DNA of 64,000 nt from the NCBI GenBank assembly GCA_944990035.1, contig CALYLX010000120.1, positions 1 through 64,000 on the forward strand, written 5' to 3'. The first letter of the stretch is position 1. Each line of letters begins with the position of its first letter. The notes beneath the pieces were generated by a model that saw nothing but the letters and a program-made list of their open reading frames with translations, had not been told where the DNA came from and ran no database searches. This document shows, piece after piece, positions 33,558-45,300 of the stretch. This stretch comes from Clitopilus passeckerianus. Taxonomy: Eukaryota > Basidiomycota > Agaricomycetes > Agaricales > Entolomataceae. The position numbers and the translations under genes are program-made.

Positions 33558-35891
33558 ATGGGTGGCAGGATACCACCAAACCTACTATATTTGACGATCT
33601 ACAACCCATCTTTGCAGCCTATTGGACCGATACCCGAAGATGACGAGGATGCAGAAGAGCAGGCTCATATCTTGTTCTACACGGCAAAGGAACGAGCAGT
33701 TTCGCGCGATAGGATGTTAAGGCAGGTCGGGCTGGCAAAGGCGCTGGTTAACTTCTCAGAGTACGTTTACAATTATCCTGCATTCGGTAGGAAAGCTCAA
33801 CTCGCCTTCAGAATGTTCAATGTCAACGATCCCTGTAACAACATCCACTCGCAATCTAAACGCATGGTCATGGTATCGCCCGAGCCGAACTTCTGGATCC
33901 ATGCAGTGAGACCCCAAACCTCTGCTACCACGCTTCTCTTAAGGTTAATTAGTAGGCTATAGAAGTAGCCAAAGTGCCCCGACCACTCTTGAATAAAGGC
34001 AAGGGCAAAGCATCGGACAAGACGAAATCTGCGAAGGATAAGGGCGAGGAGACAGAGGTCGTTTACGACTACATCGATGGATCTGTACATGACTTGGCTA
34101 TCCGGCAAGCTATTCTACGGGCGTACCAGCGGTTCAAGGTATGTACCCATTGCCCCTTGTGAAACTGCAAGAGAGCCTAATGCAGTATGCTTTCCAGCTC
34201 ACTCATGGATCATTTACCCAAATCTTGAATACTCTAGGACAACAAGCACTGGAACTGCAACTCGAGCGTTTTTTTACTGTATGGGCATGGTCTTGGAACT
34301 TAGAAGACGGACAAGGATTTAGAGAACATCTCGGTCTGTCGGACAACACATGTCTTCCTGGCAAAACCTGATTATCTCTTGCAGGCATACCTTTACACCC
34401 CTTTTCCCGTGTAATCGAACCGTTGTTAGATGACTCCATAAGCGAGATATCGCGGAACTGCTCCTCTCTTTTCATCCTTCCTCCTTATTTTGTTCCCTCC
34501 ACCAACTACCAAGCTGCCCAATTCCCACCCGCCCTCGCACAACATCTTCAATCCCTTATTCCTCCACCAGCCGAACCGTCCCCATCTCACGCCCTCGAAG
34601 CCAGCGATGGCACCGTACGTAGTCCAAGTGACTCGGAACCCTCCAGCGATGCCAAAGACCTACCACATCCGCCAAGGACTCAGGATGGGGCTCCATCGGG
34701 CTTTCTGGGCATGCCAGGCGTTCAGTTGAATGTTGACATGAAATGGAAGTGGCCAGATTATTTGACATTCGGGCGTGGAGCAAGCAGGAAAGCATCCCCA
34801 ATGAGTTCACGTGCGGTGTCCCCTCAGGCAGCCTCCACGGCTGTGCCTACGGACCAGCAGGGGATATCCGAGAAGCATGCCCAGGAGAATCAGGACGAAG
34901 ACGCGAGAGTTGCTCCGAGAGTGGATATCGATCCTGATGCGCTCAGGGATGCGATTTCGGATACTATCACCCCCGTCGCTTCGCCATCTGGAAGCACAAT
35001 GAATGCGCACCTAGCCAGCCTGGACCATACCCCTGGTGCCACTGGCTCCGGTAGTGCGGACTCTGATGTGGAACAAGAGTCGGTTGTTGCAGAGAAGGAA
35101 GAAGAGCAAGACAATGCACCAGATGCGATTGCATTTGCCTCAGTGGATTCTTCAGCTGAGGAGCATTTACCTGAACTCAAGTTTGTGCATGTCCATCTGG
35201 CTGGTGCAAAGGGCTCATTGGAGACCATCCGTCAAAAGGTCTTCTACCTAACTGTAAGCTCTCGCCTCGCTGACCTGTGGCTAATACTGATCCGTTGTTT
35301 TTAGAGGCATAACATGCTTGTTGCATTGGTTGGTCTGGACGAATGTTGTGTAGAAGAATCAATATCGTCAATAGCGGAGGCCTCATCAAGAACCATAGAG
35401 AATATCGAGAATGCTCTCATTGAGGAGCAGTCAAAGACGTAAGAGCACTATCAGAATAGTATTTCCGGTTCCTTGCTGATAATATGATTACAGAATTTCA
35501 GAATCCCTACCTTCCGCCACGACAATCCTTCAGCCAACAGATACGCACATCATGTCCCTCCCAGGAAAATTCACGGTATCAAGTACGGATTTCACTTCAA
35601 AGTCCGGGCAGCTTTACGCAGCGCAGGAAATGCAGAGCTTGTACGTTATTTTTCTGATAATTATTGATACTTCCTAAGGCCAAGTTATCCAGGGATCCAG
35701 ATATCTCCGAAGTTTTCTCTCGGGGCCAGAACCCACAACATTGGCACATTGCTCGACGTGGACTCTGTTCTAAGGAAGGTGGATCGACCAAGGGAGGTGA
35801 AGTTTACATGGCAGTTTACAGAAAAGAGGCTAGTCTGGGCGATGTAGACAACGTTCTGGCTGGCATTGTCAGGCGATGTAACGACAATTAG
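33558..35891 (+). CDS. CCZ1: Vacuolar fusion protein CCZ1 homologue
   Basis: CCZ1 pairs with MON1 to form the exchange factor for Rab7/Ypt7 on late endosomes, vacuoles and autophagosomes. The start MGGRIPPNLLYLTIYNPSL is chosen because it opens directly into the longin domain: GPIPEDDEDAEEQAHILFYT, VSRDRMLRQVGLAKALVNFS, KRMVMVSPEPNFWIHA. After introns come DGSVHDLAIRQAILRAYQRF and a long disordered Ser/Pro/Asp-rich insert. The C-terminal longin-like parts are LKFVHVHLAGAKGSLETIRQ, RHNMLVALVGLDE and YMAVYRKEASLGDVDNVLAGI. Seven introns are visible. At 33906 the donor lacks one G for a clean frame. An ATG at 33496 is out of frame and is not used. The gene follows UBP12 at 228 bases on the same strand. 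Confidence 0.82.
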
Positions 35892-35981
35892 GCTAGAGCC
35901 ACTTGGCGTAAATAGTTGTAAACACATTAGATCAATACACTGACCGAGCAAAGCAAACGACGACCACTTTCGACCACTAGC

Positions 35982-37491
35982 ATGTCTTCGTCGTCAGCAA
36001 CAACGGAGGCCCAGATGAGGCTCGAGATTGCCCGACTCACAGGCATGTCAAACTCGCTGAGCGGGCTTATAACGATGAGATTGTTAATTCAGAGATTTTT
36101 AGCGTCTATCAACCAGGCCAAATCTTCAACGTCAAGCCACCCAGGATTCTACAGGACCAACTCAAGAACTAATGCGTACGTAAACCCAAACTTTAGGCCA
36201 GCAAGCAACAAGTATGTTCGACCCACCTCGACTTCGACAACCACCACTACGACACCGACACCGACACCACCTACCCAGCCCCAACCACCCAAGCCACTTT
36301 CGACAGAAGTGAAGGACGTTGTTCTGAATGGAGTGGCGTTTGAATCTTCCGGACGTTCGTTAGTGCGCAAGGATCGTGAGTCCTGCATTCTATTCTTCAT
36401 GTTCTTCCAGGCTCATCAGTTGCGACAGTTCCGAAACCGGCTTCCTCTGGACCCAATTCTTCAAGACCACCGACTTCAGCAAGCCACCAATACGCAAGAA
36501 AATCGGGACACCTTATCCCAGCTTCAAGAACCTACAAACCTAAACCCTCAAGACCCAGGCCTGGCCGGCCAGTAAACCGTAACATGACGCTGACCAACAA
36601 CAACCGGCCTTATCAGTTTGTACTTTAGTTTCTCCACGATATACTCTGACATATTACTCAGGGACCGGCGGGCAAAGTCACGCAAATATGTGGATAAGCC
36701 TTGTCCGAGGTTTACGACTACAGGTGTGTATCCCTCGACCTCAAGAGAAAGCCCCGCAAGATTCTACCTGCAGTCTTCTCGGTCTCCCTTTCGCGATACC
36801 GAACGACCATTTACTCTTTTTTCCTACAGGTTCCTGTAGTCGTGGCCTCACCTGTCCATATAAGCATGATCCCTCCAAGATTGCCGTCTGCTGGAATTTC
36901 TTACAAGGCAACTGTCCCAACACTGAAGAGACCTGCAATCTCTCTCATGACCCGACTCCCGAACGCACTCCTCTTTGTCTCCATTTCGTTAACAAGGGTC
37001 GCTGCACGCGCGACAGCTGTCCTTTCCCTCATGTGAATGTTGGTGCAAGGCAGGGTGTCTGCCGCGACTTTGCTGTGCTAGGCTACTGCGAAAAAGGACT
37101 CGACTGCGACAAGCAACATGTCCGGGAATGTCCTGATTTCGCGGAAAAGGGTACCTGCTCTACGAAGGGCTGTAAGCTTCCCCATGTCATCCGCGCCAAC
37201 AGGAACCGCAAGCCAGTGTCGAAGGTGGCCACGGAGCCTCCACCACCTTCCACTGTCACCGTGGCTAGTTCTTTGGGAACAGGCAATTCTGATGTTGCTC
37301 GTTCTGTTGGTACTGATGTTACTTCGATTGAACAACAGGCATCAGATGCCAACTTCGGTGATGGTTATATTCCTCTCACTTTCAATGAGAGTGAGAGTGA
37401 GAGTGAGGAGGAGGAGGAGGATGACGATGACGAAGAAGAAAGTGAAGAAGAAGAAACGGATCCCACTGAAGATGCCGTTGAACACGATTAG
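35982..37491 (+). CDS. CCCH zinc finger protein, ZC3H3/Red5-like (five fingers)
   Basis: This nuclear RNA-binding protein probably acts in mRNA polyadenylation/export or RNA elimination, by analogy with animal ZC3H3 and fission yeast Red5. The N-terminus MSSSSATTEAQMRLEIARL is followed by a Thr/Pro-rich linker, then KYVDKPCPRFTTTGSCSRGL. Five consecutive CX(7-8)CX(4-5)CX3H fingers follow: CPRF...CPYKH, CWNFLQGNCPNTEETCNLSH, CLHFVNKGRCTRDSCPFPH, CRDFAVLGYCEKGLDCDKQH and CPDFAEKGTCSTKGCKLPH. The C-terminus is an acidic tail (SESESEEEEEDDDDEEESEE). Three introns (about 36375-36410, 36618-36660 and 36724-36829) are cleanly framed and no break is seen. It starts only 90 bases after CCZ1. Confidence 0.85.
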
Positions 37492-37699
37492 GTGCATGTG
37501 TAGGACTAGTAGCAAGTATGTATAGAAATGTATGACCATAAGAATGTAAAAATTTAGTTAATATTGGTAAACTCTACACAAGGCGGTGACCGATTGTTGG
37601 ATACTTGGTGCTGTGGTCTCATCTCCACTGCAGCCTTTCGAGTTCACCAACACCATGAAAGACGCTATACTGGACTCGAATGCCTAGTTCTGGAAATTC

Positions 37700-38596
37700 G
37701 GCAACCTCAATAACTTTTCTTACGCATGCAAAACCACGGCCGTACTTAGGTTCTTTATCGAAGCTTCAACCGATATGCTTGTCAACCGCTGCCCCGACCT
37801 CGAAAATTTCCACATTTGTAGTTATTGTTTTTCTAGCGTACTAACATGGGATTGGGCGGAAACACCTTTCGGTTCACTCTCAAAGATAGCCAAATGGCCG
37901 AAGTTAAGACGGCTCAGTCTTTCGATGGGTCCATTTCCTATATTAATTGCCCAACCACTCTTCCTTGACCATCGCCACAACCTGGAGGCAATCCACTTAC
38001 TCCACAGAGACGGGCTGCCATTGCGTCTACCAGAACCTCTGAACAATTTGCGCAACTTGAATCTCGATTGGTTTCAGGGAACCAGGGAAATTCCTCGAAG
38101 CATATTGCAGGCAGCTACTGCACCTGGGTTGACTCTGCCAAATCAACGCGCCCAGCCATATTCTAAAAATTTGGAGAGTCGAGAGCTGGAACCTGAACTC
38201 TTCAGCAATTTGCGATCTCTCCAATTCCACCAGGAAAGGCGCACGTCGTTTGCATTCCAACTTTCTGAGCCCTCCCTACTCCGAGCACACCAGCTGGAAA
38301 GGTTGGCTCTTGTCTATGATGCTGTAGACCCACCTGACGAGGTATGTTTTTTCGGCGCCCCACCGTATGGCAATATAACTGATTGCCCAAATCCACAGGA
38401 GCGTGAACGGATACGTCGGATTCTTTCCTTGTTGCCAAATCCGACTCACTTCAGCCCGATACAACTTTCTCTGTGGTGCTCAAACCATGGCGGAGGTCAC
38501 GTAAACACTACTGGTTCAGATGCATGCATTCTTTTAGCTCTATTAGAGCTTCCCCCTTTGTCTCCCAAGTTACGCTTTACATCCATTCATATGTGA
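37700..38596 (+). pseudogene. LRR tail of an F-box-type protein, N-terminus missing
   Basis: The open frame at 37775-38596 encodes LRR-like sequence: CPDLENFHICSYC, FGSLSKIAKWPKLRRLSLSMG, LEAIHLLHRDG, LNNLRNLNLDWFQGTRE, FSNLRSLQFHQERR and HQLERLALVYDA, ending LRFTSIHM. Such repeats form the C-terminal part of mushroom F-box proteins. Upstream sequence (KDAILDSNA, stop, then FGNLNNFSYACKTTAVLRFF) continues in frame across a TAG at about 37685, and no F-box is found before the end of the CCCH gene. It is probably a 5'-truncated or decayed copy. A short bona fide gene starting at 37775 is the alternative. Confidence 0.5.
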
Positions 38597-38834
38597 GACG
38601 GGCGGATGTTCGTATATGACCCTCAGCAGCCGCTCCGGCCTTGTCTCTGAGATGTCGTTGAGAAGAGCGAAGGAATCTTGACGGGTTACTCCAAAGCGGA
38701 CTTACACGGGCATCGAGCGGATGTCGACGTGGAAGGGTGGGGTGGTTTCTATTTTGGTACTGGAATGGAGTTACTCAGTCGTGTAATGTAGCTCGAGTTG
38801 AGCTCGAGGTCAAATGTATAAGTACCTAGCAATA

Positions 38835-39013
38835 GGGTCTTTCAAAGTTGAAAAGTTTCGTCCCATTAATGGGTATTTCGCTACCTCTCTTATTCGTCCC
38901 TTGCTTTAAACAGAGAGTTTGGCATGTATACTTTTCACCATTCTCAGTTTCAGACCGAACAAGGGTCGGGAATGGTGATTAATGGAACCAAACTTTTCAA
39001 CTTTGAAACCCCC
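38835..39013. mobile_element. 179-bp MITE-like element with 36-bp terminal inverted repeats
   Basis: The left end 38835-38870 and the right end 38978-39013 are inverted copies that match at 32 of 36 positions. Both contain the core TTTCAAAGTTGAAAAGTTT and end internally with ATTAAT. A TA dinucleotide flanks both ends (38833-38834 and 39014-39015), fitting a Tc1/mariner-type target duplication. The 107-base interior has no coding capacity. This is the form expected of a miniature inverted-repeat element mobilised by a transposase encoded elsewhere. It sits between the LRR fragment and the TOR promoter, about 315 bases before the TOR start. Confidence 0.7.
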
Positions 39014-39328
39014 TAATGACTTTTCGAGTTTTGTCTGTTAATCTAGGATGTTCGGAAGCCTCTCATGGAAGAGTTTGGCCATTTGCTGAGCACTCACGGC
39101 CACAACTTGAAGAGGAATGCCTAGTACGTTCTGCAAGGTTCTGGAATACAGAAAATTGGGACTCGATCAGGATTTGAACTTCCTACTTTAGTGACAGTCA
39201 GGCTAGGCAGCAAAGGGGTAGAAGCCGAATGCCGAAAGCTTCCAGACCAAACACGGTCCAACACTGAAGCTGAGTGAACAGTCTGAACAGGGACGGTGGG
39301 TGGGCATTCAAGGTCGTCGCTGACGATC

Positions 39329-42300
39329 ATGACCTCCAATCCACATGCGACTCAGGTAGACAACATATTTGCGGATCTCAAGAGCAAGTCGGAAAATGTC
39401 CGGACGCAGGGAGCCAAGGACCTTCGGGAGTTTGTGAGTTCTGAGCTTGAGGTTGTGAACGCGTCGAGTTAACTCGCGACCAAAGCTATCGACCACTGTG
39501 GCAGAAATGTCCAGCGATGCTGCGACCAAGTTGTGGGATGACAGCATTACACGCAGGGTGTTTGAATTGATTCATAGCACGAACTCATATGAAGCCTTTG
39601 GTGGTCTGGCCGCGATCAGTGCGTACATCTCTTGTAATTCTCAAAGGACCTCACATCATTGTTGCATAGGTCAGCTCCTGAAGATTGACGAAGACCAAAA
39701 TATTGCTCCAAGGAGGAGTCTTTTTCGATTCTGGAACTATGTCAAACACCTGTTACCGACCCATGACATTGCCCTGATGCTTCAAGCCTCCAAAATACTG
39801 GGGCAGATTGCTCATGTGGGCGGCGCAACATTTGCGGAACCACTTCTGTCTAAGGAGGTACCGGCGGCAATTGAGCTAATGCAGCCGGAGAAACAAGAGA
39901 TGGCTCGATACTCAGCCGTCTTGACCCTCAAGGAACTTGCTCTGAATACCCCCAATTACTTCCATACACACATCGGTGTTGTCGTCGACAATCTTCTTGC
40001 AGTATTACGAGATCCACGACAGATAGTGCGAGAGGCCGCTGCCGAGTTGCTTGCGGCTTGTTTGGAGATTCTCACCCAGAGAGAGCGGCAGCCCAGAAGC
40101 TCTTATCTCGTCGCCATTCTCTCACATGCACAGCTAGGGCTGAAACAGGCGGCTTCTGAGGTCATCCATGGCTCTCTTCTTACTTTCAGAGAGCTTCTGC
40201 TACACGCCGGGATGGTAGGTGCATACCATGCACTCACAAGTTCAGAACTGACCGGTTTCACAGTTTATGAAAGAATCCTTCCTTGACACCGCAGAACAAA
40301 TATTGCGCTTCAAGTCACACCGCGAGCTAATAGTTCGGAAGATGGTTATAACCATGATACCTTCACTAGCGGCTTACGACACCCAGACCTTTACGGAACA
40401 TTTCTTGCACAAAGCTATGGCACATCTGCTAACTCAATTGGAGAAACCTGCGGAGCGTTCTTTTGGTAAGTAGTATTACCAGGCACATGATACCTACTGA
40501 CATTATGAAATGAAGCCTTTTCTGCGATCGGGCATACTGCTACTGCAGTTGGAAGCGACATGAAACCGTTCCTTGAGCCTATCATGTTACATATTAAGCA
40601 GGGCCTGCAAGGACGAGGGTAAATATTTCAATGATTGTTTACAAACTACCACTTAAATAGCTTTCAGACGTAAGAATGCTCCCAGCGAGGATGACATTTT
40701 CAAATGCGTGGGGATGCTGGCTACCGCGGTCGGACCCAACCTTACGAAGCTTCTCCACGACCAACTGGAGCTCATGTTCGACTGCGGACTCAGCGAATCC
40801 TTGCGACAAGCTCTGACCAATATTGCTCGGGCTATACCGCCTTTACTCAGGACAGTACAAGGTAATAACTGTTTCTGATACATATCGACAGGTATTGACC
40901 CGCCTCTAGATCGTTTGCTTGACCTGCTCTCTGTGACACTTAGCGGTCAGCACTATAGGCCGGTGGGTGCACCAAATACCCTTGCCAGGACGGAAGTAGG
41001 ACCAATCAATCGTGAACTCAACCCAACCCAAGTCGTTCCTCACGAGAAGAAACCAGAGATTATAACACTCGCTCTCACCACCCTTGGATCCTTTGATTTT
41101 AGTGGTATGAATTGTCATTTCTGAGTTCTGATTCACTGTCTTATTGTCTTAAACTAGGCCACATTCTGAACGAGTTCGTCAGAAACTGTGCATTGCCCTA
41201 TTTGGAGGACGATAATGCGGAGGTCCGCAGAGCTGCAGCCCTCACCTGTTGCCGATTATTCGTTAGGGATCCCATCTGCTATCAAGCTAGCACCCATGCA
41301 ATTGATGTCATAAGCGATGTTCTTGACAAGCTGCTCACTGTCGGAATCGCCGATCCGGGTGGGTACAATGGCCATTTTTGTCACTCATAGACTCACATAC
41401 GCACACAGATTGCACAATACGACATACCGTGTTATCATCCCTCCACGAACGATTCGACAAACACTTAGCCCAAGCGGAAAACGTGCGATCACTCTTCATT
41501 GCGCTTAACGATGAGGTGTTTGAGAACCGAGTCACTGCCGTCAACCTCATCGGCCGTTTGGGCAAACATAACCCAGCTTACATCATGCCATCTCTTCGCA
41601 AGGCGTTCATCCAGCTACTCACGGAGCTTGAATATTCAACAGTTTTGTAAGCCACATGCTCTCGTGGCCCACACCAAAGATCTTATCTCTCTTCTAGACG
41701 AAGCCGCGAAGAATGCACAAGGCTATTGACCCTGCTCGTCAGCGCTACCCAACGTCTGATCAAGCCATATGCTTTACCTATGCTCCGAATGCTGCTACAG
41801 AAGGCGGATGATACCAGTCCAACTGTTGCTGCCAACGTTCTCATGTGCTTGGGCGAACTAGCATGTGCTGGAGGGGAGGATGCTATGTCCCATGTTCCAG
41901 AGCTTATGCAGATCATCTTGTCGCGTCTGTCAGACCCGTCATTGATCAAACGTGACGCTGCCCTTCATACACTCGGGCAAGTTTGCTCGAGTACTGGATA
42001 TGTCATTGCACCGCTTGCAGAATATCCCCAGCTTCTGGAGCTCATGGGCAACATTCTGAAGGCAGAAACATCGCAGCCCGTTAGACGGGAAGTCATCAAA
42101 GTACTCGGAATAATGGGAGCACTTGATCCATATAGAAGGAAGGTAAGTTGTCAGAATCCCTTTTCCAATCTACCTCACTTACTTTGGTAATCAGAGTCGA
42201 GCAGAAGGCGAAGCTAGCGAAACAGCTTTGATTGCTGTAAATCAGGTCCCTCTCAACCCAAACACAGGCCCAACTTCTGGCGATGACTTTTACCAATCAT

Positions 42301-45300
42301 CTGTCATCAACGCCCTTCTTTCAATTCTTAAGGACATTTCATTGGGTGCCCACCATCCCAACGTCATTGACGCCATTATGACAATATTCAAAACGCAGGG
42401 GCTGAGATGTGTTGCTTTTTTGCCACAGGTACGCTAACCCGTTTCCGGCAGTTCCCTTACTGACAGAGTCAAAGATCATGCCTGCCTTTGCAACGGTCAC
42501 ACGTGCCTCCACTGCTAGGCTTGGCTTCTACCTTGAACAATTTGCGATCCTCATCAGCATCGTCAAACAACATGTTCGCAATTTCGTCCCGGAAATCCTG
42601 AGCCTGGCCACAGAGCTTTGGGAAAACACCACCCTTCAACTTCCCATTGTTGCATTGATTGAAGCCACTGGGAAGGCTTTGGAATCTGAATTCAAACCCT
42701 TTCTCCCCAACATCTTACCTCTCCTCTTAAAAGTGTTTGAAGGAGAGCTGACTGAAAAGCGAATTGCCACGCAGATCAAAATCTTCGATGCTTTCACGAC
42801 ATTCGGGGTCAATATCGAGGAATATCTACACCTAGTTATCCCAATCATCGTCAGGTCGTACGAGCGCCCGGATGGTCCTGGGATTTTCCTTCTTCGCAAG
42901 AAGGCAATCCAAACTATTGACGGCCTTTCCCGACGAGTCAACTTCTCTGACCATGCATCTCGAATCATTCATCCGCTTGTCAGAGTCCTGGATTCCTCTA
43001 ATAACGAGTTGAGGATGTATGTCATGGATGCACTCTGTTCTCTGGTCGTCCAGCTTGGCTCCGATTTTGCCATCTTCATCCCAACGATTAATAAGGCAAG
43101 TACACCTTTACCCGATTCACGTCGTTACTAAAACCATGGTCATGCAGTGCTTGATCAAGAAACCTGTTAACCATCCGCGATACGAGAATATGATCTCTAA
43201 GCTACTGAACGGAGAGCGCCTGCCGCAAGAGGCTGGTGTCCTTGAAACTTTGTAAGCATATTCATTATCAATGTACTAGATGTTTCATTCTCACATGGTA
43301 CACATTAGGATGAGCGAGAGCACTAAAGCTCCCGAGCATGCTGCCCCATCGGAGCCAGTTAAATTGAATGTCAACCAACAGCACCTGAAACAGGCCTGGG
43401 ATGTATCAGAAGTAACAACTCGGGAGGACTGGACAGAATGGTTGCACCGACTTAGCGTGGAACTCATGAAAGAGTCTCCTTCCCACGCGCTCCGAGCTTG
43501 CATGAACTTAGTAGAACTACACCCACCACTTGCCAAGGAACTTTTCAATGCCGCCTTTATGTCCTGCTGGAGCGAGCTTTATGACCAATATCAGGTAGGG
43601 TCAATAGTCAGCTATGGTAGTAATCAGCTAACCCATCACCCCTTTGCAGGAAGACCTGGTGCGCTCTATCGACTTCGCTATCATGTCGGCTACCGCCCCT
43701 TCAGAGCTTGTCCATCGATTGTTGAATCTTGCAGAATTCATGGAGCACGAAGAGAAGCCACTCCCCATCGAGTCACGGACTCTGGGCGACCACGCTATGA
43801 AATACATGGCATATGCCAAGGCGTTGCACTACAAGGAACTGGAATACTTCTCTGAAGCATCCCCGACTGTCATTGAATCCTTGATCACCATTAATACTCG
43901 ACTCCAGCAACACGACGCTGCATGGGGCACCCTTTTAACCGCTCGTGAACAATACGATGTGCGGAAGCGTGAAGAGTGGTTCGAACGGCTCGGGCGATGG
44001 CAAGATGCGCTCAAAGCATATGACGAAAAGGCAGAGCTGGACCCCGAAGATTCGGACATACAGTTTGGGCGGATGAAATGCCTTCATGCCCTCGGAGAAT
44101 GGGATCAACTAGCTGTTCAGGTCAATCATACCTGGGCGACCGCTTCTCATGAGTCGCGCCGAGATATTGCCCCAATGGCTACCGCAGCAGCTTGGTCTCT
44201 CCACGAGTGGGATCTTATGGATAGTTACCTTGCTACCATGAAAGCGGATTCTCCAGATCGCGCCTTCTATCGGGCAATCCTATCTGTTCATCAGAACCAA
44301 TTCCCGAAAGCTATGGTGCAAATTGCTAAAGCTCGAGATCTTCTGGATCCCGAACTCACATCATTCGTTGGGGAAGGATATGCCCGTTCATATAAGTACG
44401 TCGATTATCAATGCTGTGGAACCTGTTCTAACATTTTGCTTAGCGTGATGGTTCGAGCTCAGATGCTCTCTGAACTGGAAGAAATCATCCAATACAAACA
44501 GTTTGCTGATCAGCCTGAGCGCCAAAAAAATATCAGGAAGACCTGGATGAAAAGGTTTTTTATTCCCTCAATCCAAGACATCATGATTGTAACATGCGCC
44601 CTTAGATTGCAAGGCTGTCAGCCGGATGTTGAAGTATGGCAACGCATCTTGCAAGTGCGAGCCCTGGTTCTAAACCCTGAAGATGATCCAATGATGTGGA
44701 TTAAGTTCGCCAATCTTTGTCGCAAGAACGAGCGTATGGCTTTGGCAGACAAGACGATCAACTCTCTTTTGAGCCCAGAAAGGGTGAGACTCTGACCATG
44801 TATCAGCTAGCATAGCTTCTGACATGATTTCACTTAGCATCCTCATGCCAAAGCTCCGCCCCACGTTGTTTATGCACAGCTCAAATTTATGTGGGCCAAG
44901 GGTTCAAAAGAAGACAGCCTCAAATTTATTCGCCAGTTCACGTCGAGCATGGCTAAGGACATTCAAGGAGAAACGGCTGACAACCTATCCCATTCGAGCG
45001 TATCAAAACAGAGATTGACCGAATACTCAAAGCTCCTGGCCAGATGCTATTACAAAACTGGACGCTGGCAATACGACGTTGCAGAAGGTTGGGGTGATGT
45101 AGGTTCTGGTTCTACTCTCAATCCTATCAGTCACTCATGATTTGTCCGGACTCAGAGTAACTTCAAGGAAATTCTTGAATCTTATCACCTTGCAACGCAC
45201 TACGATCCTACCTGGTACAAAGCGTGGCATACCTGGGCACTCGCGAACTTTGAGGTCATCAACTTCTTAGAAAGCCAGCCTGGTCGTTCATCCGACAATC

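Noticed and set aside
33496..33592. Upstream ATG (MRESELEAF) before CCZ1
   Set aside because: It is out of frame with the longin domain and ends at a stop within 100 bases. The in-frame ATG at 33558 fits the family start.
39150..39240. B-box-like word (GTTCAAATCC) on the minus strand
   Set aside because: No matching acceptor stem or A box at the right distance, so it is not a tRNA.
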